A stretch of DNA of 64,000 bases from Bacteroidales bacterium (lineage in GTDB: Bacteria; Bacteroidota; Bacteroidia; Bacteroidales; Paludibacteraceae), in the NCBI GenBank assembly GCA_012518275.1, contig JAAYSS010000049.1:37698-101697 (forward strand), written 5' to 3'. Of this stretch, positions 27,955 through 37,223 are shown piece after piece. The notes below the pieces were generated by a model. The model was not told where the DNA came from and ran no database searches. It saw only the letters and a program-made list of their open reading frames with translations. Position numbers and translations under genes: made by a program. Positions within the stretch are counted from its first letter, which is position 1, and each line of letters opens with the position of its first letter.

Positions 27955-30018
27955 ATGGCAAAAGGAAATATTGGGGTAACAAGTGATAATATTTTCCCCG
28001 TAATCAAGAAGTTTTTGTATAGTGATCACGAGATTTTTCTTCGTGAGTTAGTGTCGAACGCCGTAGATGCCACGCAAAAGTTAAAAACGCTTGCGTCTGT
28101 GGGTGAATATAAAGGCGAACTCGGTGATTTAACAATCCGTATCAGTATCGACCCGAAGAAAAAAACATTGACCGTAAGCGACCGCGGAGTCGGGATGACC
28201 GCTGAAGAGATTGATAAATACATCAATCAAATCGCCTTTTCGAGCGCGGAAGAATTTGTGGAGAAATACAAAAACGATGCGCAGGCAATCATCGGACATT
28301 TTGGGCTTGGTTTCTACTCAGCCTTTATGGTTTCTAAAAAGGTAGAAATTTTCACGCAATCGCACAAAGAAGGCACCACAGCCCAACATTGGTCGTGCAA
28401 AGGGGATCCGAAATATACGATTGAAGATACTATTAAAGCGGAGCGCGGAACAGACATTGTACTTCATATTGAGGATGAGAGCGAGGAGTTTTTGGAAGAA
28501 AGTCGAATCGAAGAACTGCTAAATAAATACTGTAAATTCCTTCCTATTCCCATTGCATTTGGCAAGAAAAAAGAATGGAAAGACGGCAAATACGAAGAAA
28601 CCGATGAAGACAACATCATCAACGATACTAATCCGGCATGGACACGGAAGCCTGCCGATTTGTCAGATGAAGACTACGCCAAATTTTACCGTGACCTTTA
28701 TCCGATGCAAATGGATGACCCACTGTTTTATATTCACTTAAACGTGGACTATCCGTTTAACTTGACCGGCATTCTTTATTTCCCGAAAATAAAACACAAC
28801 ATTGATATTCAACGAAATAAAATTCAGCTGTACAGCAATCAGGTGTACGTAACCGACCACGTAGAAAACATTGTGCCGGAATACCTAACGTTACTTCACG
28901 GCGTAATTGACTCGCCCGATATCCCGCTCAACGTGTCTCGAAGCTACTTACAGGCTGACCGCAACGTGAAAAAAATATCCGGACACATTACCAAGAAAGT
29001 AGCCGACCGACTGCACGAAATTTTCAAGTCAGATCGGAAACAGTTTGAAGAGAAGTGGAACGATATTAAGTTGTTTATCCAGTTCGGAATGCTAAGCGAT
29101 GAGAAATTTTACGAACGTGCAGAAAAATTTGCCCTACTGAAAAACGTTGATGATAAATACTTCACCTTTGATGAATACAAAAACCTTGTAAAAGGCGAAC
29201 AAAAAGACAAAAACGGTGACTTGATTTATCTTTATGCCACCGAAAAAGATGAGCAATTTACGTACATTGAAGCGGCAAGGGGTAAAGGGTACGACGTTCT
29301 GTTGATGGACGGACAGTTGGACATTCATGCTATCAGCCAGTTGGAACAGAAGTTTGAAAAAACTCGTTTCGTACGTGTGGATGGTGATGTTATTGATAAA
29401 TTAATTGAAAAAGAAGACACAACTGAAGTTAGTTTAACTGATATTCAACGAAATGCAATCACTTCTATTTTCAGCTCACAACTACCCACGATGGAGAATA
29501 CTAACTTTGTAGTAACGCTGGAGCATCTTTCTGCTGACAGCAATCCGGTTTTCATTACACAAAACGAATTTATGCGCCGCATGAAGGACATGTCAGCACT
29601 TCAAGGAAGCGGTGGAATGATGGGCTTCTATGGCGAAATGCCGGACAGCTACAACTTAGTGGTAAATACGGGTCATCCGCTGATAGAAAAACTGCTCAAA
29701 GAACAAGCAGAAGCAACTGAAGCGGAAATTACTCCACTGACAGCTCAACATAATGAACTGAATAACAGGAAAGAAGCTCTAAACGCATCACACAAAGATA
29801 AAAAAGACGAAGAAATTCCAACAGCTGAAAAAGACGAACTCGAAGAGCTACAAAAAAAGCTGGATGAAATTCGCGAAAAAGAAAATGCCATTTACAAATC
29901 ATACGCTGATGGCAACAAGCAAGTCAGTCAACTGATTGATTTAGCACTACTTGCCAACAATATGTTGAAAGGAGAATCTCTAGCAAAATTTGTGAAAAGA
30001 AGCGTGGAGTTGTTGTAG
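27955..30018 (+). CDS. htpG: Molecular chaperone HtpG (Hsp90)
   Basis: A 687-residue Hsp90 homologue. The N-terminal GHKL ATPase domain has ELVSNAVDA and DRGVGMT and the lid sequence GHFGLGFYS. The middle domain has the catalytic-arginine region NVSRSYLQ. The C-terminal dimerisation domain carries an extra Lys/Glu-rich helical stretch around 600-645. It lacks the MEEVD tail of eukaryotic Hsp90, as expected. It is a single-gene unit between a sigma-54-type promoter and a strong terminator. Confidence 0.98.
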   Translation: MAKGNIGVTSDNIFPVIKKFLYSDHEIFLRELVSNAVDATQKLKTLASVGEYKGELGDLTIRISIDPKKKTLTVSDRGVGMTAEEIDKYINQIAFSSAEEFVEKYKNDAQAIIGHFGLGFYSAFMVSKKVEIFTQSHKEGTTAQHWSCKGDPKYTIEDTIKAERGTDIVLHIEDESEEFLEESRIEELLNKYCKFLPIPIAFGKKKEWKDGKYEETDEDNIINDTNPAWTRKPADLSDEDYAKFYRDLYPMQMDDPLFYIHLNVDYPFNLTGILYFPKIKHNIDIQRNKIQLYSNQVYVTDHVENIVPEYLTLLHGVIDSPDIPLNVSRSYLQADRNVKKISGHITKKVADRLHEIFKSDRKQFEEKWNDIKLFIQFGMLSDEKFYERAEKFALLKNVDDKYFTFDEYKNLVKGEQKDKNGDLIYLYATEKDEQFTYIEAARGKGYDVLLMDGQLDIHAISQLEQKFEKTRFVRVDGDVIDKLIEKEDTTEVSLTDIQRNAITSIFSSQLPTMENTNFVVTLEHLSADSNPVFITQNEFMRRMKDMSALQGSGGMMGFYGEMPDSYNLVVNTGHPLIEKLLKEQAEATEAEITPLTAQHNELNNRKEALNASHKDKKDEEIPTAEKDELEELQKKLDEIREKENAIYKSYADGNKQVSQLIDLALLANNMLKGESLAKFVKRSVELL

Positions 30019-30086
30019 AACGCTCTATATCCCTAATTGGGCAACTTTAGAAAATTGTATAGCAACAACTTAATTTAATTAAATTT

Positions 30087-30121
30087 AGTAGCAGTTACTT
30101 TGAAGTACCTGCTACTTTTTT
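30087..30121 (+). terminator. Rho-independent terminator of htpG
   Basis: AGTAGCAG (30087-30094) pairs with CTGCTACT (30109-30116). After one mismatch the inner stem TACT/AGTA closes a tetraloop, and five T residues follow. Its T-run abuts the -33 element of the next promoter. Confidence 0.9.
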
Positions 30122-30122
30122 A

Positions 30123-30154
30123 TTTGCATCAGGCTTATTTTTTCACTACTTTTG
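30123..30154 (+). promoter_or_regulatory. Bacteroidetes-type promoter of the argD-like gene
   Basis: TTTG (30123-30126) and TACTTTTG (30147-30154) are separated by 20 bases, fitting the -33 TTTG / -7 TAnnTTTG pattern. The start is expected near 30161, with a leader of about 54 bases to the ATG at 30215. Confidence 0.65.
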
Positions 30155-30214
30155 TATCTCGTTTTAACATACTTATAATTCTTTTATTTTTACCACTTTA
30201 TTGCTTACTGCAAC

Positions 30215-31351
30215 ATGAAACCATTTGATGTTTATTCGCTTTTTGACATTGAAATAAGGCGAGGGAAAGGATGCTACACCTACGATACGCAAGGAGTTGA
30301 ATATCTGGACTTTTACGGGGGGCATGCCGTGATTTCCATTGGGCATTCACATCCGCACTACCTAAAAATGATGAACGAACAGATGGAAAAACTGGTTTTC
30401 TACTCCAATTCGGTGCAAAATTCACTACAAGTTGAGTTAGCAGATAAACTTGGTAAACTTTCCGGCTATGAAGATTATGCTCTCTTTCTTATAAATTCCG
30501 GTGCCGAAGCCAATGAGAACGCACTAAAAATAGCTTCTTTCTATACGGGACGAAAAAAAGTGATTGCATTTAGAAAAGCATTTCACGGGCGTACTTCGGC
30601 AGCTGTCCGAGTAACTGACAATCCAAAAATTGTTGCACCTATTAATGAAGATTTAGAAGTCAAATTCGTTCCTTTTAACAATATAGAAGCGACAAAAGAA
30701 GCACTGAAAAATCGAGACGTTTGTGCCGTAATTATAGAAGGGATCCAAGGCGTGGGCGGTATTCAAATACCTGATGATGATTTTTTAAGGCAATTAAGAG
30801 CAGTTTGTACCGAAACGGGTACCGTATTGATTTTGGATGAGATACAATCCGGCTACGGCAGAAGCGGAAAATTTTTTGCTCATCAATACGCCGATATTCG
30901 TCCCGACATTATCACCACAGCCAAAGGAATGGGAAATGGCTTTCCGATTGGAGGTGTGCTGATCAGCCCCATCTTTCAAGCAACTCACGGTATGTTGGGA
31001 ACCACTTTTGGAGGTAACCATCTGGCTTGTACGGCAGGAATTGCCGTGTTGGATATAATAAAAGAAGAAAATTTAATCGAAAATGCATTCGAAATCGGTA
31101 ATTATTTATTACAAAGACTTAAAGCAATTCCTGACATCAAAGAAGTTCGCGGTCGCGGATTGATGATAGGGATTGAAATGGAGCATCCGATAAGAGAATT
31201 AAGGGAAAACCTTCTTTTCAAGCAAAAAGTATTTACCGGCGCCAGCGGAAGCCATATTATCCGACTTTTACCACCGCTAACTATTTCAAAAAAGGAAGCT
31301 GATTTGTTTTTAGAAAAACTAACTGCAAGTTTGAAAAGTTGTAAGGTTTAA
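30215..31351 (+). CDS. argD: Acetylornithine/succinylornithine aminotransferase (class III PLP)
   Basis: A 378-residue class III aminotransferase. NSGAEANENALK (95-106) binds the cofactor phosphate, Asp208 in LILDEIQSGYGRSG pairs with the pyridine nitrogen, and Lys237 in TTAKGMGNGFP is the Schiff-base lysine. It transfers the amino group in ornithine/arginine biosynthesis. Bacteroidetes use N-succinyl intermediates, so the true substrate may be N-succinylornithine. No other arginine gene is adjacent. A related class III enzyme acting on another amine cannot be excluded from sequence. Confidence 0.85.
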   Translation: MKPFDVYSLFDIEIRRGKGCYTYDTQGVEYLDFYGGHAVISIGHSHPHYLKMMNEQMEKLVFYSNSVQNSLQVELADKLGKLSGYEDYALFLINSGAEANENALKIASFYTGRKKVIAFRKAFHGRTSAAVRVTDNPKIVAPINEDLEVKFVPFNNIEATKEALKNRDVCAVIIEGIQGVGGIQIPDDDFLRQLRAVCTETGTVLILDEIQSGYGRSGKFFAHQYADIRPDIITTAKGMGNGFPIGGVLISPIFQATHGMLGTTFGGNHLACTAGIAVLDIIKEENLIENAFEIGNYLLQRLKAIPDIKEVRGRGLMIGIEMEHPIRELRENLLFKQKVFTGASGSHIIRLLPPLTISKKEADLFLEKLTASLKSCKV

Positions 31352-31384
31352 TCTACTTTTCACTTGACAATTTCGGCCAATTAT

Positions 31385-32140
31385 ATGAAAAAAGCATTTT
31401 TCACCCTGATACTGTTACTTCTTCCCTTGTTCTTAGGTTTTGGACAAGAGACAAGCTCGAAAGATGTCATTGTCTTGAAAAACGGCAATAAATTCATCGG
31501 CGAAATTGTGCTACAAACCGACGATACCGTAATATTTCAAACTAATGACGGCAAAAGATATCAATTTCAAACGAGCGAAATTGAGAGGATGGGACAAAAA
31601 GAGACTAAACCAATTGTAAAAGCCACCGAACAACATCTCAGAGAAGCAAGAAACTTTAGCGGTTTAATTGAAATTAAAGGAGGAATTGCCCTCTCGACAC
31701 CGGCATCTGTTACAGCACCCAATTTCGGGTGTTCCGTGGCTTTAGGGTCACGAAATGCATTCAGAAGCCAAGCGTTTGCCGGAATCGGTACGGGAATTGA
31801 ATTTGTTTTAGCCAAAGAAGAAGGCAAAAAAATGGCATTTATTCCAATTTTCATCCAAGTTCATAAGAATCTTACTGACAACCAAATAAAACCTTTTATT
31901 GGCACAAAAATTGGATACGCTGTGAGTACAACTAAAAATTACAAAGGAGGAACAGCTGCATTGCTTAGCAGCGGAATAAGCATCCCTTTTTTTCGGCGAA
32001 GTGCAATCAACGTAGGGATATTTGGAAAAATTCAACAAATAACGGGTACAATTATCGAGCGAAATGAACGGGGAGATTTCACTAAACACGGAACGGCACC
32101 TTTAGTCAGTACAGGAGGTGTCGTGTCCTTTCAATTTTGA
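31385..32140 (+). CDS. Putative exported envelope protein with a LKNGxxxxGEI-type domain
   Basis: I start at the ATG at 31385 (251 residues) because a signal peptide begins there (MKKAFFTLILLLLPLFLGFG). The first mature segment, DVIVLKNGNKFIGEIV followed by DGKRYQFQTSEIERM, matches a small N-terminal module common in Bacteroidetes surface or outer-membrane proteins. The rest is rich in Gly and alternating hydrophobics and ends in VSFQF, as in a small beta-barrel. Function is unknown. It sits between argD-like and rsfS with short gaps (33 and 28 bases), so it is probably co-transcribed. Confidence 0.7.
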   Translation: MKKAFFTLILLLLPLFLGFGQETSSKDVIVLKNGNKFIGEIVLQTDDTVIFQTNDGKRYQFQTSEIERMGQKETKPIVKATEQHLREARNFSGLIEIKGGIALSTPASVTAPNFGCSVALGSRNAFRSQAFAGIGTGIEFVLAKEEGKKMAFIPIFIQVHKNLTDNQIKPFIGTKIGYAVSTTKNYKGGTAALLSSGISIPFFRRSAINVGIFGKIQQITGTIIERNERGDFTKHGTAPLVSTGGVVSFQF

Positions 32141-32168
32141 CTAAAATAAACACCAGGATATTTACAGA

Positions 32169-32528
32169 ATGATTAAAGACAAAGAAATTGTAGAAAAAAT
32201 TGTAGAAGGAATTCAGGAGAAAAAGGGCAAAGACATTGTTGTAGTAGATTTGAACAAGCTCCAAGACCCGCCGTGCAGCTATTTTGTGATATGCGAAGGC
32301 GATTCCAATGTCCATGTCAGTTCAATAGCATTTTCCATTAAGGAGTGCATCTCAGAGCAAATTAACTTAAAACCTTATGCTACAGACGGATTAGAAAATA
32401 GCCTTTGGGTTGCAATGGATTACGGACAAATTATTGTCCACATATTTCAACGTCCCTACCGCGAATTCTATAAGTTAGAACATCTTTGGCATGATGCTGA
32501 TCTAAAATTTATTCCGAATTTGGATTGA
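32169..32528 (+). CDS. rsfS: Ribosome silencing factor RsfS
   Basis: A 119-residue protein of the RsfS/Iojap family. Landmarks are KGKDIVVVDLNK, DYFVI-like SYFVICEG, GLENSLWVAMDYGQIIVHIF and the C-terminal REFYKLEHLW. It binds ribosomal protein uL14 and blocks subunit joining when nutrients are scarce. It directly precedes ftsH, with 121 bases between them. Confidence 0.95.
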   Translation: MIKDKEIVEKIVEGIQEKKGKDIVVVDLNKLQDPPCSYFVICEGDSNVHVSSIAFSIKECISEQINLKPYATDGLENSLWVAMDYGQIIVHIFQRPYREFYKLEHLWHDADLKFIPNLD

Positions 32529-32649
32529 TTATCAACCATCAATTAAAACAAATTGCATTATTCAAGTGTTATTAAATGCACAAAGAAACGTTACATTTTT
32601 TATCAGTATAGAGGTTTTTTCTTAACCCTATCATCGGAACGAAAATCAC

Positions 32650-34689
32650 ATGGAAAAAAAGAATCCTAAAAATACTCAACAAGGAAAAGGTAAGCCTAAG
32701 TTCAACCTCAATTGGCTTTATTTCTTGATTCTCATGGCATTGTTCAGTGCTTTTTTATTTGGAGATAAAGACAATGCGAAACAAGTGTCATGGACTGTTT
32801 TTGAAGATTATCTTAACAAAGGATACGTAGAAAAAGTGGATGTGTATCCCAACAAAAAAATTGCCAAGGGAGCTGTACTGAAAGATTCACTACAGCAAGT
32901 TTTTGGTAAAGATGCCCCATCGTATGCAAAAAGGCCGTTGGTTTCTGCTAAATTTCTATCCGATGAAGCCGTATTGCGCTCTATTCATAAAATTAAAGAA
33001 GAGACAGGAAAAGTCATTGAGTTTGAAGTAAAGCAAGACAGTGATTACATGGGCATTTTCGTTATGTTCTTCCTTCCGGTAATTCTGCTTGTATTGCTAT
33101 TTTGGCTACTAAACCGCCGAATGATGGGCATGGGTGGCGGTGGAAGTGGCGGTATTTTCAATGTGGGGAAATCCAAAGCCCAACTCTTTGATAAAGGAGA
33201 TGGCAAGAATCGAATAACATTTAAGGACATCGCTGGGCTTCAAGAAGCGAAGCAAGAGATTGAAGAGATTGTAGCTTTCCTTAAAAATCCTTCCAAATAT
33301 ACCGAGTTAGGTGGAAAAATTCCTAAGGGAGTACTCCTCGTAGGTCCTCCGGGAACAGGCAAAACTCTGCTTGCCAAGGCTGTAGCCGGTGAAGCAGACG
33401 TCCCCTTTTTCTCCATGTCCGGTTCTGATTTCGTAGAGATGTTTGTCGGTGTAGGTGCCTCGCGCGTGCGCGACTTGTTCCGACAAGCCAAAGAAAAAGC
33501 ACCCAGCATTATCTTCATCGACGAAATTGATGCCGTAGGACGTGCACGTGGAAAAAATGTCAACTTCGGGGGAAATGATGAGCGAGAAAATACACTAAAC
33601 CAACTCCTTACAGAAATGGACGGCTTTGCTTCAAACAGCGGTGTCATCATCCTTGCAGCCACTAACCGCGCTGATATCTTGGACAAAGCCCTACTGCGTG
33701 CCGGACGCTTCGACAGACAAATTCAAGTAGACCTTCCGGATATTCACGAGCGGAAAGAAATATTTAAGGTTCATCTCCGTCCGATTAAAATAGACGAGAC
33801 GGTTGACATCGATTTCTTATCACGTCAAACACCCGGATTTTCAGGTGCAGACATTGCCAACGTATGTAACGAAGCGGCTTTAATTGCTGCCAGACACAAT
33901 AAGTCCTTTGTCGGGAAACAAGATTTTTTAGATGCTGTGGATAGAATTATCGGCGGATTGGAAAAGAAAAACAGAATTACCACAATGGCAGAGAAAAAAT
34001 CAATTGCTTATCACGAAGCCGGACACGCCACCATCAGTTGGAAATTGGAACATGCCCATCCATTGGTCAAAGTATCTATTGTACCACGCGGAATGGCATT
34101 GGGTGCGGCGTGGTACCTGCCCGAGGAACGACAACTCACCATCAAAGAACATATGCTTGATGAAATGTGCGCTACTCTCGGCGGACGAGCAGCAGAAGAA
34201 ATCTTCTTAAATCAAACTTCTACCGGTGCGTTAAATGATTTGGAGCGAATCACAAAACGTGCATACGCAATGGTTGCCTACTTTGGAATGAGTGATAAAA
34301 TTCCTAACCTGAGTTACTACAATTCATCAGGTAATGAGTACGGATTTACAAAACCTTATAGCGAAGCCACCGCTGAAACGATTGACGAAGAGGCCAAAGC
34401 AATCGTAGCCGAGCAATATGAGCGTGCCAAGCAAATTCTCCGGGACAATGCAGAAGGACACAACCGATTGGCAGAGTTGCTGCTTGAACGAGAGGTGATT
34501 TTTGCAGACGACCTGGAAAAAATCTTCGGTAAACGACCGTGGGCATCACGTAGCGATGAGTTGATGCGTCTAAACGAAGAAGCTAACAAAAAGAAACAAC
34601 TTGAAGAAGCTAAAGTACTGCCTGAAGTAAAAGCGCCTGAGGTAAAAAAGGAAGAAGACAAAGAGGAAGAAGCACAAAATCATATTTGA
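32650..34689 (+). CDS. ftsH: ATP-dependent zinc metalloprotease FtsH
   Basis: A 679-residue membrane AAA protease. One transmembrane helix near the start ([18 protein letters not shown]) and a second at about 135-156 flank a small periplasmic domain. The AAA module has Walker A GPPGTGKT and Walker B IIFIDEID, with the second region of homology near ATNRADIL. The zinc site is HEAGH with a downstream third ligand. The C-terminal tail is strongly acidic and lysine-rich. It degrades membrane and regulatory proteins. Its stop codon abuts a TonB-receptor gene remnant. Confidence 0.98.
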   Translation: MEKKNPKNTQQGKGKPKFNLNWLYFLILMALFSAFLFGDKDNAKQVSWTVFEDYLNKGYVEKVDVYPNKKIAKGAVLKDSLQQVFGKDAPSYAKRPLVSAKFLSDEAVLRSIHKIKEETGKVIEFEVKQDSDYMGIFVMFFLPVILLVLLFWLLNRRMMGMGGGGSGGIFNVGKSKAQLFDKGDGKNRITFKDIAGLQEAKQEIEEIVAFLKNPSKYTELGGKIPKGVLLVGPPGTGKTLLAKAVAGEADVPFFSMSGSDFVEMFVGVGASRVRDLFRQAKEKAPSIIFIDEIDAVGRARGKNVNFGGNDERENTLNQLLTEMDGFASNSGVIILAATNRADILDKALLRAGRFDRQIQVDLPDIHERKEIFKVHLRPIKIDETVDIDFLSRQTPGFSGADIANVCNEAALIAARHNKSFVGKQDFLDAVDRIIGGLEKKNRITTMAEKKSIAYHEAGHATISWKLEHAHPLVKVSIVPRGMALGAAWYLPEERQLTIKEHMLDEMCATLGGRAAEEIFLNQTSTGALNDLERITKRAYAMVAYFGMSDKIPNLSYYNSSGNEYGFTKPYSEATAETIDEEAKAIVAEQYERAKQILRDNAEGHNRLAELLLEREVIFADDLEKIFGKRPWASRSDELMRLNEEANKKKQLEEAKVLPEVKAPEVKKEEDKEEEAQNHI

Positions 34690-34924
34690 CAAAAACCGAA
34701 TCAACAACCTGAAAGTACGTGATTATTTCCGTATTGACCTTCGTATCGGGTATCGCAAGAATCGCAAACACTTCACGGATGAATTCGCAATTGACTTACA
34801 GAACCTAACAAACCGACGAAATATTTACACCATCTACTACAACCTGAACACAGAGAAGTATGAGGAAATAAATTTGCAAGGATTTATGCCGATGGTTACT
34901 TATCGGTTGAATTTTTCATTGTAG
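34688..34924 (+). pseudogene. C-terminal remnant of a TonB-dependent receptor
   Basis: In the frame starting at 34688, the 78 codons up to TAG 34922-34924 read as a typical receptor end: VRDYFRIDLRIGYR, then FAIDLQNLTNRRNIYT, then GFMPMVTYRLNFSL. The DLQNLTNR motif and the last strand ending in hydrophobic residues are diagnostic of TonB-dependent receptor barrels. There is no start codon and no upstream barrel; the frame runs straight back into the ftsH tail. It is therefore a relic, left by deletion or recombination just behind ftsH. Confidence 0.8.
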
Positions 34925-34992
34925 GAGCGAGTTGAAGAGCGAAGCAATGATTTTCATCTAACACACCGTGATTGGTGGTTGGTGAATACTTG

Positions 34993-35006
34993 CCTGCCGC
35001 GGCAGG
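34993..35006. repeat. 14-bp perfect palindrome
   Basis: CCTGCCGCGGCAGG is a GC-rich perfect palindrome in an otherwise AT-rich gap. It is the first of four short palindromes in the 34.7-35.8 kb decay island. Similar motifs are scattered in many Bacteroidetes genomes. Confidence 0.6.
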
Positions 35007-35064
35007 TTGATTGGAAGTTGATACACCTTCTCTCTCAGCCACCCCGTCATCCTCTCTCTAAGTC

Positions 35065-35345
35065 TTATAACTTCTCATCCAACAGTGCTTCTTGTTCGCG
35101 GCACCAAATCAACGACTTTTTATAGCTCGACATCGCTTTGATATAGGTTTTACGGTAAGTGTCAACCGATTCTCGAAATTGATCCAACGCTTCCAAATAG
35201 GCATCGTAAGCCGATACCAGCTGGGTATAATGCCGAGCCACATCAATTTCGTTCGGTTGTTCTTTATCATAAATTACCATACGTGCATTCAACTGGTACA
35301 TTGCCCTTCGCAAGCGATAATATCTTCCACATCTATTTGTCTCAT
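35065..35345 (-). pseudogene. Small hypothetical protein gene with an apparent frameshift
   Basis: The frame ending at 35065 encodes about 80 residues rich in Tyr, Arg and Lys, with a helical segment (VARHYTQLVSAYDAYLEALD). It has no ATG at a natural place, only TTG at 35313 or an internal ATG. A good ATG at 35345 begins MRQIDVEDIIA in another frame and reaches a stop after 18 codons. Inserting one base near 35314-35316 joins the two into a single protein of about 93 residues (MRQIDVEDIIA, then LRRAMYQLNARMV). Either the gene has decayed or there is a base missing in the assembly. Function is unknown. Confidence 0.55.
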
Positions 35346-35778
35346 GATATTTAATTTAATTTAATTAACAGATTGACAAGTAGTAAACAAGATTCAATCC
35401 CCCTTTTATTCCCTCCCGATTCTCGGGACAGGTTATTATTTATTATAGTATTTATGCTGTTTTTCATTATATATGTCATTTATCATTTACAGGCTGCGAC
35501 TGTTACTTCGGGGCGTTGCCCCGCACACCTCTTCCTCTTTATTACCCTTGCAGTCCATTCTCCCCTTTCTCCTCGAGGGGAGAACTTGTCCCGAGAATCG
35601 GGAGTGGCGGAGTGCTACAATTATCATTATGTCCTTTCCTTTACACACTGCAACTATTCACTTTCCGTCAGTTAACTGACGGCAATAGACCCTTTCCACA
35701 CCAAAGGGGTTAAGTCTACTTTATAACTTGTAACTTATAACTAAATTTCTAACCCCTCAGCTCGTTCCTCGTCACTCC
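35346..35778. other. Gene-free low-complexity stretch with short inverted repeats
   Basis: No supportable gene is here; the plus-strand open frames follow no known family. CTCCCGATTCTCGGGACA at 35413-35430 recurs as its exact reverse complement at 35587-35604. CCGTCAGTTAACTGACGG at 35665-35682 is an 18-bp perfect palindrome. CTCCCC with AGGGGAG around 35558-35582 forms a hairpin. Phrases such as the second inverted copy followed by AGTGGCGGAGTG resemble interspersed repeat debris seen in Bacteroidetes intergenic DNA. Confidence 0.6.
35665..35682. repeat. 18-bp perfect palindrome
   Basis: CCGTCAGTTAACTGACGG equals its own reverse complement over all 18 bases. It has no adjacent intact gene and no T-run, so it is unlikely to be a terminator. 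Confidence 0.75.
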
Positions 35779-36174
35779 TTGCTGAAAAACGTATCGTTCC
35801 GCATCCTTCGGTACTTCCATAAGCTATACACCCATCCGGAAGTTGCCAACGATCCGCTGATAGAAGAACGGCTAAATAGCCTCTCTTATTCACACGTTGA
35901 GGAAGATATCAACACCCAAGAGTTGATGCAATTTATCAACGGACTGCTAAAAGAAATGCCCGAGCTTTCGCTGCGTATAGTAGAACTGCGTTTGGTCAGA
36001 AACAAGTCTATCAAAGAAACAGCTCGCAAACTGAATATCGCCGAAAGCACTGTTTCCAATAACCTGTCGAAGGCACTCGCCACCCTGCGCCAAGAAGTGG
36101 CACTTAACTACGGCATCGCCTCTGCCAACAAACTAAAACAGTTACTGCCCTTATTAATTATATTGATGGATTAG
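35779..36174 (+). pseudogene. N-terminally truncated ECF-type sigma factor
   Basis: The 131-codon frame contains a complete sigma region 4: ELMQFINGLLKEMPEL, then IVELRLVRNKSIKETARKL, then NIAESTVSNNLSKALATLR. It ends with the hydrophobic LLPLLIILMD tail seen in Bacteroidetes ECF factors. Only the last few residues of region 2 remain at the start. No ATG is available; the frame is closed by TAA at 35731-35733, and the sequence ahead is repeat-like. The promoter-melting domain is thus missing, so it cannot act as a normal sigma factor. It could still be expressed from TTG 35779. Confidence 0.65.
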
Positions 36175-36337
36175 TAAATGGTAGGGCTTGGAGCTATGTA
36201 TATTATATACTACTGCTATTCAACAACTTAATCACCCGACATTCATCATCAACAACACCAAGTCTTACCTGCCTGCTCCCAATGCTTCCCGTTCTCTCGT
36301 CTATTTTCTTTATCCTTTTCTGAAAAGACTCTTTCTT

Positions 36338-36371
36338 TTTGCTGTGAATTAAAAATCTTTTCCTAACTTTG
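36338..36371 (+). promoter_or_regulatory. Bacteroidetes-type promoter of cdsA
   Basis: TTTG (36338-36341) and TAACTTTG (36364-36371) are separated by 22 bases, close to the usual -33/-7 arrangement. The start is expected near 36378, about 19 bases before the ATG. Confidence 0.55.
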
Positions 36372-36396
36372 TTGGCTAAGATTTAACGTACAGTCG

Positions 36397-37221
36397 ATGA
36401 GCAACTTTAAAAACCTATTACAACGCACACTAAGCGGATTGATTTTTATTAGTATTGTCATAACCTCCATCTTATGGCATCCTTACGCATTTGGTATAGC
36501 CTTCCTTGCCGCAACATTTCTGGGATTGCATGAATTCTATAAGATGACTTATAAGCCCGAAACAATTGAAATTAACATCGTTGTCGGTACATTGGGCGGA
36601 ATGATTCTGTTTACCAACAGTTTTCTGCATGCATACGATTTAGCGCCGCCCATGATTTATTCTACCTATGCATTTTATCTCTTACTGGTCTTCCTTGCTG
36701 AACTTTTCCGCAAGAAAGCCAATCCGATCAATAACTGGGCGTACTATTTCCTAGGACAAATCTACGTCGCTCTTCCCTTTGCGCTACTGAATTACATCAT
36801 TTTTATTCAAGGGTACCAGCCGTGGCTGCTGCTGGCTATGTTTATTACGCTGTGGGTGAACGACTCAGGGGCTTACCTTATCGGAATGCTCCTTGGAAAG
36901 CATAAAATGTTTGAACGGATTTCACCTAAAAAAACATGGGAAGGATTTGCCGGAGGAGCAATTTTTGCACTAATAGCGGGTTATGTATTTTCATCTTTCA
37001 TTACAGATATCAGCCTGTGGAAATGGCTGGTATTTGCAGGATTAGTGGTGATTTTCGGCACCTTAGGTGACCTTGCCGAATCTTTGCTTAAACGCACTGA
37101 GAACGTGAAAGATGCCGGAAAACTAATTCCCGGTCACGGTGGAATACTCGACCGCTTTGACAGTATGCTTCCAGTAGCGCCCGTGATACTCATTTTTCTA
37201 AATTTTATTTTAACCATCTAA
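36397..37221 (+). CDS. cdsA: Phosphatidate cytidylyltransferase
   Basis: A 274-residue polytopic inner-membrane enzyme with about seven or eight transmembrane helices. It carries the CdsA signature near the C-terminus: SLLKRTENVKD, then PGHGGILDRFDS. WVNDSGAYLIG is also typical. It converts phosphatidic acid and CTP to CDP-diacylglycerol, the precursor of phosphatidylethanolamine and cardiolipin. It has its own promoter. The acyltransferase-like gene starts 2 bases after its stop, so the pair forms a phospholipid operon. Confidence 0.97.
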   Translation: MSNFKNLLQRTLSGLIFISIVITSILWHPYAFGIAFLAATFLGLHEFYKMTYKPETIEINIVVGTLGGMILFTNSFLHAYDLAPPMIYSTYAFYLLLVFLAELFRKKANPINNWAYYFLGQIYVALPFALLNYIIFIQGYQPWLLLAMFITLWVNDSGAYLIGMLLGKHKMFERISPKKTWEGFAGGAIFALIAGYVFSSFITDISLWKWLVFAGLVVIFGTLGDLAESLLKRTENVKDAGKLIPGHGGILDRFDSMLPVAPVILIFLNFILTI

Positions 37222-37223
37222 CC

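Noticed and set aside
35665..35682. Terminator at the 18-bp palindrome
   Set aside because: It has no loop and no T-run, and no intact gene ends there.
35373..35713. Three overlapping plus-strand open frames of 65-100 codons
   Set aside because: They cover palindromic repeat debris, have no conserved pattern and are low in complexity.
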